From a bacterium UBP15_UBA6099 (GTDB lineage Bacteria; UBP15; UBA6099): 64,000 bases of DNA. The notes beneath the pieces are model-generated. The model was not told where the DNA came from. It saw only the letters and a list, made by a program, of their open reading frames with translations, and searched no databases. How positions within the stretch are numbered: the stretch's first letter is position 1; each line of letters starts with the position of its first letter. The DNA lies in assembly GCA_002435745.1 (NCBI GenBank), contig DIWT01000021.1:47563-111562 (forward strand), read 5' to 3'. Positions 1 to 7,482 of the stretch are shown piece by piece. The translations under genes and the position numbers were made by a program.

Positions 1-956
1 AGTTGGCGAAGAGCAGCGACGACCGGGTCAAGCTCTCGTCTTGGCACGCGATAGCGAGCATGCTGGGGCTGATAATCGGCTCTGTGGCGACGGGCGTGAT
101 AGTGACGAAAACCGGCGGCGGCACGAACGGCATAAGGACGATGGCGGTCTCGATGGGGATTCTCTCTTTCGCGACGATTATATTCACCGCGCTGACCGTC
201 AGGGAAGGGCCGGTGACGAAGGAGAAAGTCGCAAAAATATCATTCATGCAGGCGCTCGCGCCGGCGTTCAAAAACAAGCATTTTTTGATTTACATATTCA
301 GCATCTCGTCGTTCTGGCTGGGATACAAGGTGCTGCAAAGCTCCACCATATACGTCTGCACTGTCATATTGAACAAACCGGAAGGATATGTGAGCGCGAT
401 AATGGCGGGGATGCTCGTGGTTCTGCTCATCTCGATTCCGCTTGTGTTTACGCTTTACAACAAGTTCGGGAAGAAGAAGCTGTTTCTGGCAGGGCTGGCG
501 ATGATGATGCTTTTTTCTCCATTGCAGGGGCTTGTGATAAAGGCCGGCGCATTCATGGACGCGACGCTGTTCTATCACATAATCATCGCGTTGATGGGGT
601 TCCCTATCGCGCTGATGCTGGTTATCTATAACGCGGTTCTCTCCGACATCATAGATTTCGACGAGAAGCAGACGGGCTTCCGGCGCGAAGCCATGTACTA
701 TGGAATCGAGGGGCTGTTCACAAAAACGACAAGGGGAATCGGCTCGTCGCTCAGCGCGGTGCTGTTCGCGTTGTTCGGGTTGGACGCCGCTTCCGGCTCT
801 GCGTTTTCCGGCATAACGCGGTCTATCACGGAATTTTTCACTAGCGTGGGACTCGGCGCGGGGCCGGCGACAGGGTTGTTGCTGGCAGGCCCAATCTGCG
901 CGGTCTTCTCGCTGGCGGGCGTGATAATCTTCAGCAAGTACACTTTGACTAAATAG
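1..956 (+). CDS. GPH-type MFS sugar:cation symporter, 5' truncated
   Basis: The window opens inside this gene. About 317 residues are visible and the true start lies upstream, so the first in-frame TTG at position 3 is not a credible initiation site. The visible part is mostly hydrophobic, with roughly eight predicted membrane spans. It carries family-like features of glycoside-pentoside-hexuronide (MelB-like, MFS_2) transporters, such as the loop 'DIIDFDEKQTGFRREAMYYG', where an aspartate-rich stretch and a charged loop follow a hydrophobic helix. It would import a sugar or glycoside with a cation across the inner membrane. The substrate cannot be read from the sequence. The next gene is a sugar isomerase-like protein, consistent with a small sugar-use locus. 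Confidence 0.8.
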   Translation, partial: LAKSSDDRVKLSSWHAIASMLGLIIGSVATGVIVTKTGGGTNGIRTMAVSMGILSFATIIFTALTVREGPVTKEKVAKISFMQALAPAFKNKHFLIYIFSISSFWLGYKVLQSSTIYVCTVILNKPEGYVSAIMAGMLVVLLISIPLVFTLYNKFGKKKLFLAGLAMMMLFSPLQGLVIKAGAFMDATLFYHIIIALMGFPIALMLVIYNAVLSDIIDFDEKQTGFRREAMYYGIEGLFTKTTRGIGSSLSAVLFALFGLDAASGSAFSGITRSITEFFTSVGLGAGPATGLLLAGPICAVFSLAGVIIFSKYTLTK

Positions 957-1095
957 TCGCGGCATTGACGGACAAATGCTTCAGAGAGACGGAACCGGAG
1001 CGCGGCCGCGCGCTTTTTTGCTCTGGCGTTTTCCAATCTTTTTCTCTGGTGTAGAATTCATGTGACGAAAGACTGATATTCGGGAGGGTGTTCTC

Positions 1096-1905
1096 GTGAA
1101 ATTATCTTTGCAGGAAGGATTGTGCGGGTGCGAAGGCTTCAGAGGATTTCTGAGGGACGCGAAGGAATGGGGTTTCGACGCTGTGGAAGTGTGGGGCGAG
1201 GGATTGGACGAGAGGCTGGACGATGTCGTCGCCGCGCTGCGAGAGCAAGGCGCTAAGGCGTCGTCGGTGTGTCCGGGGGGCGGGGGCATAAGGGGAACGA
1301 TCCTGAGCAAAGACGAGGAAGAGGCCAAACGCGCCGCAGGGGACATAGACAAGTTGCTTGACTGTTGCGCGCGGCTGGACGGAGCCGGGCTAATAATAGT
1401 TCCGGAATTCGGAGAGAAGAAATTCATGGCTCTGTATCCGGATCACGGGGACTTCGAGAGAAGAAAAGGCTTGTTCGCTGAAAGGCTGGAGCCGCACGCA
1501 AGGCGCGCGGAGCGGCTCGGCGTGAGGATTCTGCTGGAGCCGCTGAACCGCTACGAAGCGTTTTTCATGCTCACGGTCGGGCAGGCCGCTGAAACGTGCA
1601 GGATGCTGGGCAGTCCGGCAGTTAGAGTGATAGCCGACTTGTTTCACATGGGCATTGAGGAAGACAACACTGCAAAGGCGATTTCGGACAATATTGAATG
1701 GATAGATCATGTGCATCTTGTGGATTCCAACAGAAAACTGCCGGGACAGGGCGAAAAGGATTTCGCGCCGGCGCTGGCGGCATTAAAGAACGGCGGATTC
1801 GACGGTTACCTGTGCATGGAGTGCGGAGTTCCGGGGGCCGACCCGGCGGCGCAATTTAAGAAATCAGTGAAATGGATGAGAGCCGCTATCGGGCGGATCG
1901 GGTAA
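1096..1905 (+). CDS. Xylose isomerase-like TIM-barrel protein (sugar phosphate isomerase/epimerase family)
   Basis: 269 residues, GTG start supported by GGGAGGG at 1082-1088. The protein matches the COG1082/AP_endonuc_2 fold. Visible metal-site signatures are 'EPLNRYE' (about residue 150), 'DLFHMGIEE' with its Asp/His pair, 'HVHLVDSNR' and a late 'MECG'. These are the Glu, Asp, His and Glu positions that bind a divalent metal in hydroxypyruvate isomerase and tagatose/psicose epimerase relatives. The reaction is probably an aldose-ketose isomerisation or epimerisation in the cytosol; the substrate is unknown. It lies 139 bp after the symporter gene and 3 bp before tyrA, so it could be cotranscribed with either. 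Confidence 0.8.
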   Translation: MKLSLQEGLCGCEGFRGFLRDAKEWGFDAVEVWGEGLDERLDDVVAALREQGAKASSVCPGGGGIRGTILSKDEEEAKRAAGDIDKLLDCCARLDGAGLIIVPEFGEKKFMALYPDHGDFERRKGLFAERLEPHARRAERLGVRILLEPLNRYEAFFMLTVGQAAETCRMLGSPAVRVIADLFHMGIEEDNTAKAISDNIEWIDHVHLVDSNRKLPGQGEKDFAPALAALKNGGFDGYLCMECGVPGADPAAQFKKSVKWMRAAIGRIG

Positions 1906-1908
1906 GAT

Positions 1909-3024
1909 ATGAAGGATAAACTTCACTTTTCAAAGATGGCGATATTGGGGGTCGGGCTGCTCGGCGGCTCCATTGCGAAAACGGCGAAGAAAAACGGAAT
2001 GGTTTCGCGGGTGTCGGGGCAAGGAAGAAACCCTAAGAGAATCGGCTACGCGCTCTCTAATGGAATAATCGACGAAGCGGCGGCGTCTCCCGAAGAAGCT
2101 GTCCGAGGCGCGGAACTTGTAGTCGTCTGCACACCTGTCGGACTGATATCAGAGACAATAGAGAGGATATCCGGTTGTCTGGAGCCGGGGGCGATAGTCA
2201 CTGATGTGGGAAGCACGAAGACGACCATCGTAAGGCATGCCGAGGCGATTTTGCCGGACAGCGTGAGTTTTGTGGGCGGACACCCTATGGCGGGTTCAGA
2301 GGAATCCGGGGTCGAGGCGTCGACGGACACTCTTTTTGAAAACGCGCTCTGCGTGCTGGCGTCGTCTGACCGGACAAATATTTCCGCGTTGAACAGGATG
2401 GCCAGATTCTGGGAGGCGATGAGGTCGCAGGTGATGATAATGTCGCCGGAGGAGCACGATCTTCTGGTGGCCGCGTCGAGTCATCTTCCGCACATGGTGG
2501 CGGTCGCGCTGACAAGATGCGTTGCGGAGATTTCGGCGGACAGGGAGAAGGTGCTGCCTCTGTTGGCCGGAGGGTTCAGGGACACAACGCGCATCGCGTC
2601 GGGCAGCGCGGACATGTGGCGGGATATATGTCTCACCAACCCTGAGTTCATCGGCGCGGTGATGGAGAAGTTCGGAAGAACGATGATGGAAGTGGCGGAG
2701 GCGGTGCGCGGACGGGAACCCGAAAGGCTGGAATCCCTGTTCGCGGACGCGAAGAGTTTCCGGGACGGCCTGCCCGCGAAAGGAAGAGGGATACTCGCTC
2801 CGGCGTCAGAGATTCTGGTCGACGTATCTGACCGTCCCGGTGTTATAGGGGAAATCACGCTTGCGCTTGGCGAGGCGGGCATAAATATCCGCAACATAAA
2901 TGTGCAGCATGTGCGGGAGATGAGGGGCGGCACTCTTTCACTCATCCTTGAAAAAGCCTCCGACATGGAATCGGCCGCTAAGATACTGACGGACAGAGGT
3001 TTCACGGCGACGAAAGTGGATTGA
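1909..3024 (+). CDS. tyrA: Prephenate dehydrogenase with C-terminal ACT domain
   Basis: 371 residues. TyrA oxidatively decarboxylates prephenate to 4-hydroxyphenylpyruvate for tyrosine synthesis in the cytosol. The N-terminal Rossmann loop GVGLLGG is at residues 14-20. The diagnostic 'GHPMAGSEESG' begins near residue 124 and 'SSHLPHM' near 189. From about residue 300 there is an ACT domain (ILVDVSDRPGVIGEITLALG), the usual site of tyrosine feedback. Length fits the NAD-dependent monofunctional TyrA-ACT type; no chorismate mutase domain is fused. The ATG is 3 bp after the preceding stop, with an SD-like GGGCGGATCGGG inside that gene. aroB, another aromatic pathway gene, lies 29 kb downstream and is not linked. 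Confidence 0.93.
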   Translation: MKDKLHFSKMAILGVGLLGGSIAKTAKKNGMVSRVSGQGRNPKRIGYALSNGIIDEAAASPEEAVRGAELVVVCTPVGLISETIERISGCLEPGAIVTDVGSTKTTIVRHAEAILPDSVSFVGGHPMAGSEESGVEASTDTLFENALCVLASSDRTNISALNRMARFWEAMRSQVMIMSPEEHDLLVAASSHLPHMVAVALTRCVAEISADREKVLPLLAGGFRDTTRIASGSADMWRDICLTNPEFIGAVMEKFGRTMMEVAEAVRGREPERLESLFADAKSFRDGLPAKGRGILAPASEILVDVSDRPGVIGEITLALGEAGINIRNINVQHVREMRGGTLSLILEKASDMESAAKILTDRGFTATKVD

Positions 3025-3434
3025 ACAAGAGCGCGGGCGATTGACGCGGGATATACGAATATAGCGACAAAGACCGATTTAGACTGTTTTCAGTCATTAT
3101 GGGCGATTATCGGCTGTTTTTTGAAATATGCCGCAAAGGTCAGATTTCTGTCGGTTTCAAACAACCCTAGATCAAATAAAAAAACATTTTAAAATAAATA
3201 TTTTTGACCTAAAAAACAGGAATATTAATAACTCAGTGATTTAATACGCACGCAACACCACAACATATTGTGGTGTTGTATTGTTCCCCATACAACATAA
3301 TGACAAAGTCGTATTTGGCCATATTTTGCCTTGGGCGGCTACGATAAAATAATACAGGGTAAAATCAACTTGAAACGCAGTATAACTACATATTAAGCCG
3401 AATATCGCTAATTTATTTATTTTTTGGGAAGTAG
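3025..3434. other. AT-rich intergenic stretch after tyrA, with palindromes
   Basis: No convincing gene is present. A short inverted repeat GACTG-TTTT-CAGTC lies near 3080 but has no T tract, so no clear terminator for tyrA was found. Poly-A/T stretches dominate 3170-3240. A strong inverted repeat at 3253-3278 and an overlapping second one at 3274-3297 are annotated separately. A minus-strand 66-codon ORF (3241-3441) has no SD and biased composition and was discounted. Confidence 0.6.
3253..3297. repeat. Two overlapping, mutually exclusive inverted repeats
   Basis: Hairpin 1 pairs CAACACCACAA (3253-3263) with TTGTGGTGTTG (3268-3278), a perfect 11-bp stem with loop CATA. Hairpin 2 pairs TGTTGTAT (3274-3281) with ATACAACA (3290-3297) around an 8-nt loop. 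The right arm of the first overlaps the left arm of the second, so in RNA only one can form. Neither is followed by a T run on either strand. It could be a DNA operator, an attenuator-like switch or a mobile-repeat relic; sequence alone does not decide. Confidence 0.7.
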
Positions 3435-3463
3435 TTGACAAGGTTTTTTTTTTGACTTACGAT
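3435..3463 (+). promoter_or_regulatory. Sigma-70 type promoter of the mraZ/dcw operon
   Basis: TTGACA (3435-3440), a 17-bp spacer, and TACGAT (3458-3463) form a near-consensus promoter. The predicted start is near 3470, giving a leader of about 130 nt before mraZ. It is the best match in the gap and sits directly upstream of the first putative MraZ box. Confidence 0.65.
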
Positions 3464-3474
3464 AGCAGTACCTG

Positions 3475-3525
3475 AAAGTGGGAATATATTTAGTTGAGAT
3501 TTATATAAAACACAAAAAGTGGGAA
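3475..3525 (+). promoter_or_regulatory. Putative MraZ operator: two AAAGTGGGAA boxes
   Basis: Identical decamers AAAGTGGGAA occur at 3475-3484 and 3516-3525, 41 bp apart, close to four helical turns. Known MraZ proteins bind direct repeats upstream of their own gene: TGGGN repeats in E. coli and AAAGTG-type repeats in Mycoplasma. The boxes here contain both cores. They lie just downstream of the predicted transcription start, where a bound repressor would block transcription. The wide 41-bp spacing differs from the short spacing in those models. Confidence 0.5.
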
Positions 3526-3542
3526 AATTTTAATCTCAAATT

Positions 3543-3573
3543 GCGGGGTTGTCAAGAAGAGAAACAACCTCGC
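3543..3573 (+). promoter_or_regulatory. Leader hairpin upstream of mraZ
   Basis: GCGGGGTTGT (3543-3552) pairs with ACAACCTCGC (3564-3573), ten pairs with one G-U, around an 11-nt loop. It ends 17 nt before the AAGGA Shine-Dalgarno at 3591-3595 and would form in the mraZ leader RNA. No T tract follows, so it is not a terminator; a role in mRNA stability or translation is possible. Confidence 0.45.
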
Positions 3574-3602
3574 GGCTCGAAGGCCTCTAAAAGGAAAAGA
3601 GC

Positions 3603-4298
3603 ATGATAAGCCTGAACTTCGGCGGAGAACATAAGAATACGGTGGATGCCAAGTATCGCTTGAGCATTCCCTTCAGGTTCAGGGAAAAGCTCGAGATGCG
3701 CGAGCGGATAGAGGATGAGAAGCGGCAGGACGAGAGAAGGCGGGCGGCGGAAGGCGGAACGCTCGACGATATAAAGGAATATATAGAGAAAGCAATCGGC
3801 AGAGAGATTGAAAAGGCGTCGGTTCCGGCAGGGGCGGAGAAAAAGAAAACATCCGCCAAAGAGGAAAGCGAAGAGAAGAAGTCCGGGCAGCGAGTGTGGA
3901 TGACCAAGGGGCTTGAGCCGCCGGTCAAGAAGCCGCTCGACGACAAGAAAACGAAATACGAAGTCATTCTGAAGCAGTTTATATGGTGTCTGCCGCCTGA
4001 TGTGTTCGACAGGCTTGTGACGGCTATCGATGCGTTGCCGAAGAATGAAGCGACGATAGAGTTGAGGAATCATCTTATCAGGAGCGCGCACGAGGTGGAG
4101 CTGGATCAAGGCGGAAGGGCGTTGCTGCCTCAGCAGTTGAGGTCATACGCTGGGATAGGGACTGGCGAAGTGATAATGGTGGGAGACGGGGCGACGTTCC
4201 AGTTGTGGTCGAAGAAGAACTACGAGCAGCTTGTGGACACCAGAGGGCGCGAAGAGCAGATATTCGCCACATACACTGAAAGCGGGATAAGCATCTGA
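3603..4298 (+). CDS. mraZ: MraZ-family transcriptional regulator with large insertions
   Basis: 231 residues, against about 145 for typical MraZ. MraZ is a ring-forming DNA-binding protein with two AbrB-like SpoVT/MraZ domains that controls the dcw cluster. The first-domain motif 'DAKYRLSIPFRFRE' (residues about 15-28) and the second-domain motif 'LDQGGRALLPQQLRSYAG' (about 167-184) are both recognisable. Between them are two insertions: about 67 very charged Lys/Glu/Arg-rich residues (about 31-97), likely helical, and about 20 residues after 'MTKGLEP' (about 108-128). The start is supported by AAGGA at 3591-3595. It is the first gene of the dcw operon, in its usual place before rsmH. Family assignment is firm; the role of the insertion is unknown. 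Confidence 0.88.
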   Translation: MISLNFGGEHKNTVDAKYRLSIPFRFREKLEMRERIEDEKRQDERRRAAEGGTLDDIKEYIEKAIGREIEKASVPAGAEKKKTSAKEESEEKKSGQRVWMTKGLEPPVKKPLDDKKTKYEVILKQFIWCLPPDVFDRLVTAIDALPKNEATIELRNHLIRSAHEVELDQGGRALLPQQLRSYAGIGTGEVIMVGDGATFQLWSKKNYEQLVDTRGREEQIFATYTESGISI

Positions 4299-4324
4299 CG
4301 CCGGCGAAACGGGCGCGAGGCGAT

Positions 4325-5275
4325 TTGGAAGATAAAGCTGAACATGTGTCCGTTTTGCTGGAGGAAACAATAGAAGCGCTGTCTGTGAAGCCGGACGGAG
4401 TGTACTGCGACGCGACGGCGGGAAAGAGAGGAGGTTTCGCTAAAAAAATTTTAGAGAAGCTCGCGACGGGGATGGTTGTGGGATTGGACGCGGACCCCGA
4501 AGCGGTTGAAAGCCTCAAGGCGGACATCGGCGGCGACCGGAGAGCGAGGATATACAGGGCGAATTTCCGGGACATGCGGGAGTTATGGGAAGAGGAAGGG
4601 CTGCCGGGTCTGGACGGAGTGGTGATGGATCTGGGGCTTTCGACCGAACAGTTGGCGGATCCGAGGCGTGGGTTCTCTTTCAGTTCGGACGGTCCGTTGA
4701 ACATGAAATACTGGGCTGACGGACCCGGACCGACGGCGGCGGACATAGTGAACGAGGCCGCCGAGGAAGAACTGACGGAGATTTTTTATCGGTGGGGAGA
4801 GAGACACGCTCGGAGGATAGCCAGAGGGATATGCGACGCGAGGCGCTCCGGAAGGATAGAGACGACGGGGCGGCTGGCGGAGGTGGCGAGGAAGTCTGCG
4901 CCGCCGGCTCGCGGAGGAAGAGACGCTAGCACGCTTGTTTTTCTGGCGTTGAGAGCCGAGGCGAACCGCGAACTGGAAGCGGTTGAAAAGGGAGTCAGGG
5001 CGGCGGTGGACTTGATGAATCCGGGCGGAGTTTTGTGCGTGATAACTTACCAGAGCGCCGAGGACGGACTTGTGAAGCGACTGACGCGGAAGATGGCGAG
5101 GGGTTGCCGTTGCGACGAGGAGAGAGAGAGTTGCGTTTGCGGCGAAGGGACAGCCGACATAGAGTTGGTTAATAAAAAAGTGATAGTCCCGGCGAAAGAA
5201 GAAATCGCTCGCAACAGGCGGGCGAGGTCGGCGAAGTTGAGGATAGTGCGGAAACTCACAAAGGAGCCGCAATGA
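4325..5275 (+). CDS. rsmH: 16S rRNA (cytosine(1402)-N(4))-methyltransferase RsmH
   Basis: 316 residues, TTG start with GAGG at 4317-4320. RsmH (MraW) uses SAM to methylate N4 of C1402 in the 30S P site. The N-terminal 'HVSVLLEE' matches the family's H-x-P/S-V-L-L-E opening. The SAM loop reads 'YCDATAGKRGGFAKKIL' where most homologues have DATLGxGGH, so the usual His is Phe here. 'DGVVMDLGLS' and 'GFSFSSDGPLNMKY' are well conserved, as is the C-terminal 'NRRARSAKLRI'. It lies 26 bp after mraZ and overlaps ftsL by the 4-nt ATGA. Confidence 0.93.
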   Translation: MEDKAEHVSVLLEETIEALSVKPDGVYCDATAGKRGGFAKKILEKLATGMVVGLDADPEAVESLKADIGGDRRARIYRANFRDMRELWEEEGLPGLDGVVMDLGLSTEQLADPRRGFSFSSDGPLNMKYWADGPGPTAADIVNEAAEEELTEIFYRWGERHARRIARGICDARRSGRIETTGRLAEVARKSAPPARGGRDASTLVFLALRAEANRELEAVEKGVRAAVDLMNPGGVLCVITYQSAEDGLVKRLTRKMARGCRCDEERESCVCGEGTADIELVNKKVIVPAKEEIARNRRARSAKLRIVRKLTKEPQ

Positions 5276-5685
5276 AGAGCGAACGAATCAAACAGGGCGC
5301 GAACGTGATTAATAGGGGGCCGGGCGCGCATCACGCCGGAACATGGGTGAACAGCAAGAAGATAGCATTCTACACAATAATAATTGCTCTCGGAATGACG
5401 GCCATGGGCGTGTATGCATTGCATCTTAAGATAGACATCGACCGAAAATACATTCTAATTGACGAATACAAAATGAAAAATAACAAGTTAGACGTCGAGA
5501 TTAGAAAACTCGAAGCGCAGGTCGATGGTCTGAGATCCTACAAGCGGATACAAGAAACGCTGTCGAGCGCCGGATATGAGATGAGTGTGCCGGCGGAGGC
5601 TTTGTACTTGAAGCTGAACGACGAGCAGAAGACGGCGTTGAGAACCGAAGGCGAAGCGCAAAGGGCCAGAGCGGGAATATTCTAG
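5272..5685 (+). CDS. ftsL: FtsL-like septum formation protein
   Basis: 137 residues. A basic cytosolic N-terminus is followed by one membrane span (about residues 32-50) and a heptad-like coiled coil (about 58-100: 'KNNKLDVEIRKLEAQVDGL'). This is the layout of FtsL/DivIC family proteins, which join FtsQ/DivIB to activate FtsWI at the septum. Sequence is poorly conserved in this family, so the call rests on architecture and position between rsmH and ftsI. The start codon overlaps the rsmH stop as ATGA. Confidence 0.75.
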   Translation: MKSERIKQGANVINRGPGAHHAGTWVNSKKIAFYTIIIALGMTAMGVYALHLKIDIDRKYILIDEYKMKNNKLDVEIRKLEAQVDGLRSYKRIQETLSSAGYEMSVPAEALYLKLNDEQKTALRTEGEAQRARAGIF

Positions 5686-5718
5686 CAGCCGGCGCCGCCT
5701 TCATGAAAAGGTGAAGGC

Positions 5719-7482
5719 ATGGGCCGGTCCCCTATAACACAGACCAACAGAAAAAGAATACACAACGTCCTTATCATGCTCGTCGCGGCCCATTTTTTCA
5801 TGGTCGCGAGGGCGATTTATGTCGAGTTGTGGCATGGCGACGATCTGCGCGAGCGCAGGCTTGTGCAGTCGAAGCGGATAGTTCCGTTGCATGCGCGGCG
5901 CGGCATGATTCTGGACAACGAAGGCAACAAGCTTGCCGTTGACGTGCCGTACATGTCCATCTATGCGCATCCTTCGGAAATAACAAATCACGACGAATAC
6001 GTTGAAAAACTTAGCGGCCCTCTCGGAATGAGCGGCGAAGATGTCAGAAAGCTGATATCGGACCCGGAGAAGAACAGCGTTTGGCTGGTCAGACACGTGT
6101 CTGAGAGAACGGCGGACGCGGTGAAAGAGCTGAACCTGAGAGGGATAGGTTTTTCAAGGGATTCGAAGAGGTATTATCCGCACGCTCATACTGCGATGCC
6201 GGTGGTCGGGCTTCTGGGAGAGAGCGACGGGCTGACAGGCGTAGAGTTCATATTCAACAAGCAGTTGAAAGGCGAGAACGGCTATGTGGTTCTTGAGAGG
6301 GGACTAGGCGGCATCAACGTGCCGGACTCCACGCGCGAACTGAAACCGGCGAAGAACGGCGAAGACGTGCACCTGACGATTAACCTTGCCGTACAGCACT
6401 TTGTGTACGACGCGCTCGAGCAGGCTGTTAACAAGTTCGGAGCTAAAGCCGGAAGCGCGATCGCGATTCAGCCGAAGACGGGGCGCATCCTCGGAATGGC
6501 GTCTTACCCGGTGTGCGATCCGAATGATTTTAAAAAATGCCCGCAGGAGACTTACAGGAACCGAAGCATAGGAGTTATTTACGAAATAGGAAGCTGCATG
6601 AAGCCGATTGTGGTGGCGGCGGCGATAGATAAAGGGATTGTGGATCCGTACGCCAAGAAGATTCTCTGCGAGGACGGCATGAGGGTGGGAGGGTACAACA
6701 TCCGCGAGGCGCACGGGGTGGGACTGCCCGCGTATTTAAGCCCGTACGACATCGTGATTCATTCGTACAATTCCGGCACGGCGAGAATCGGCCTGATGAT
6801 GGGCAAGGAAATGCAGAGGGAAACTTTTCTGAGATTCCATTTTGGCAAGGCTTTCAGAGGTCTGGGGCTGAACAATCAGCAGAACGGGCTTCTGGCGCCG
6901 ATGTCCGAGGTGAGAGACTCGACCATCGCGACGAACTCGTTCGGCCACGGGATAGGAGTGACGCAGTTGCAGATGGCGGTTGCGATGGGCGCGTTGTGCA
7001 ACGGCGGGATGCTGATGAACCCGACTGTGATCGAGAAAGTGGTGGACGCGGAAGGCAATGTGGTCAGTTCTTTCGAGCCGAAGCCGATACGTCGCGTGAT
7101 AAAGGAAGACACGGCGAAGTTGATGAGGACGATGCTTGTGGGGGCGGTGGAAGAGGGGACGGGAAAGGCTGCGAGGATTCCGGGATACGCTGTGGGCGGA
7201 AAGACGGGGACGGCGATTATGCCGAGGACGGACGGAAGAGGATACACGCGGGACGTCGTGTCGTCATTCGTCGGGTTTGCGCCCGCGGAGAATCCAGAAA
7301 TTCTGGTTATGGTGACGATAGAGCGACCGCAGAGGGGGCTGGGATACTACGGCAGTCAAGTCGCGGCTCCGGCGGCGGGCGAGATAATGAAAAAGGCGTT
7401 GTGGCGGATGAATGTTCCGCCTGCGGACATTGAGGGCGGAATGTACGGGTTTCAGCCGGATACGGAGATACCGAATGATTGA
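5719..7482 (+). CDS. ftsI: Septal peptidoglycan transpeptidase FtsI (PBP3 class)
   Basis: 587 residues. One N-terminal membrane span (about 13-34) anchors a periplasmic class B penicillin-binding protein. It has a dimerisation/pedestal region and a transpeptidase domain that cross-links peptidoglycan at the septum. The active-site motifs are complete: SxxK as S-C-M-K at residues 292-295, SxN as S-Y-N near 349, and KTG at 495-497 ('GGKTGTA'). There is no C-terminal PASTA domain. SD AAAAGG lies about 8 nt upstream. The 3' end overlaps murE by 8 nt. Its position next to ftsL and its pairing with ftsW support FtsI rather than an elongation PBP2. Confidence 0.92.
   Translation: MGRSPITQTNRKRIHNVLIMLVAAHFFMVARAIYVELWHGDDLRERRLVQSKRIVPLHARRGMILDNEGNKLAVDVPYMSIYAHPSEITNHDEYVEKLSGPLGMSGEDVRKLISDPEKNSVWLVRHVSERTADAVKELNLRGIGFSRDSKRYYPHAHTAMPVVGLLGESDGLTGVEFIFNKQLKGENGYVVLERGLGGINVPDSTRELKPAKNGEDVHLTINLAVQHFVYDALEQAVNKFGAKAGSAIAIQPKTGRILGMASYPVCDPNDFKKCPQETYRNRSIGVIYEIGSCMKPIVVAAAIDKGIVDPYAKKILCEDGMRVGGYNIREAHGVGLPAYLSPYDIVIHSYNSGTARIGLMMGKEMQRETFLRFHFGKAFRGLGLNNQQNGLLAPMSEVRDSTIATNSFGHGIGVTQLQMAVAMGALCNGGMLMNPTVIEKVVDAEGNVVSSFEPKPIRRVIKEDTAKLMRTMLVGAVEEGTGKAARIPGYAVGGKTGTAIMPRTDGRGYTRDVVSSFVGFAPAENPEILVMVTIERPQRGLGYYGSQVAAPAAGEIMKKALWRMNVPPADIEGGMYGFQPDTEIPND

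Noticed and set aside
41..1036. Open frames in other phases across the symporter gene
   Set aside because: Translations are Arg/Asp/His-rich and overlap a clear membrane protein.
3241..3441. 66-codon minus-strand ORF before mraZ
   Set aside because: No SD, begins next to a homopolymer, and overlaps the dcw promoter and palindrome.
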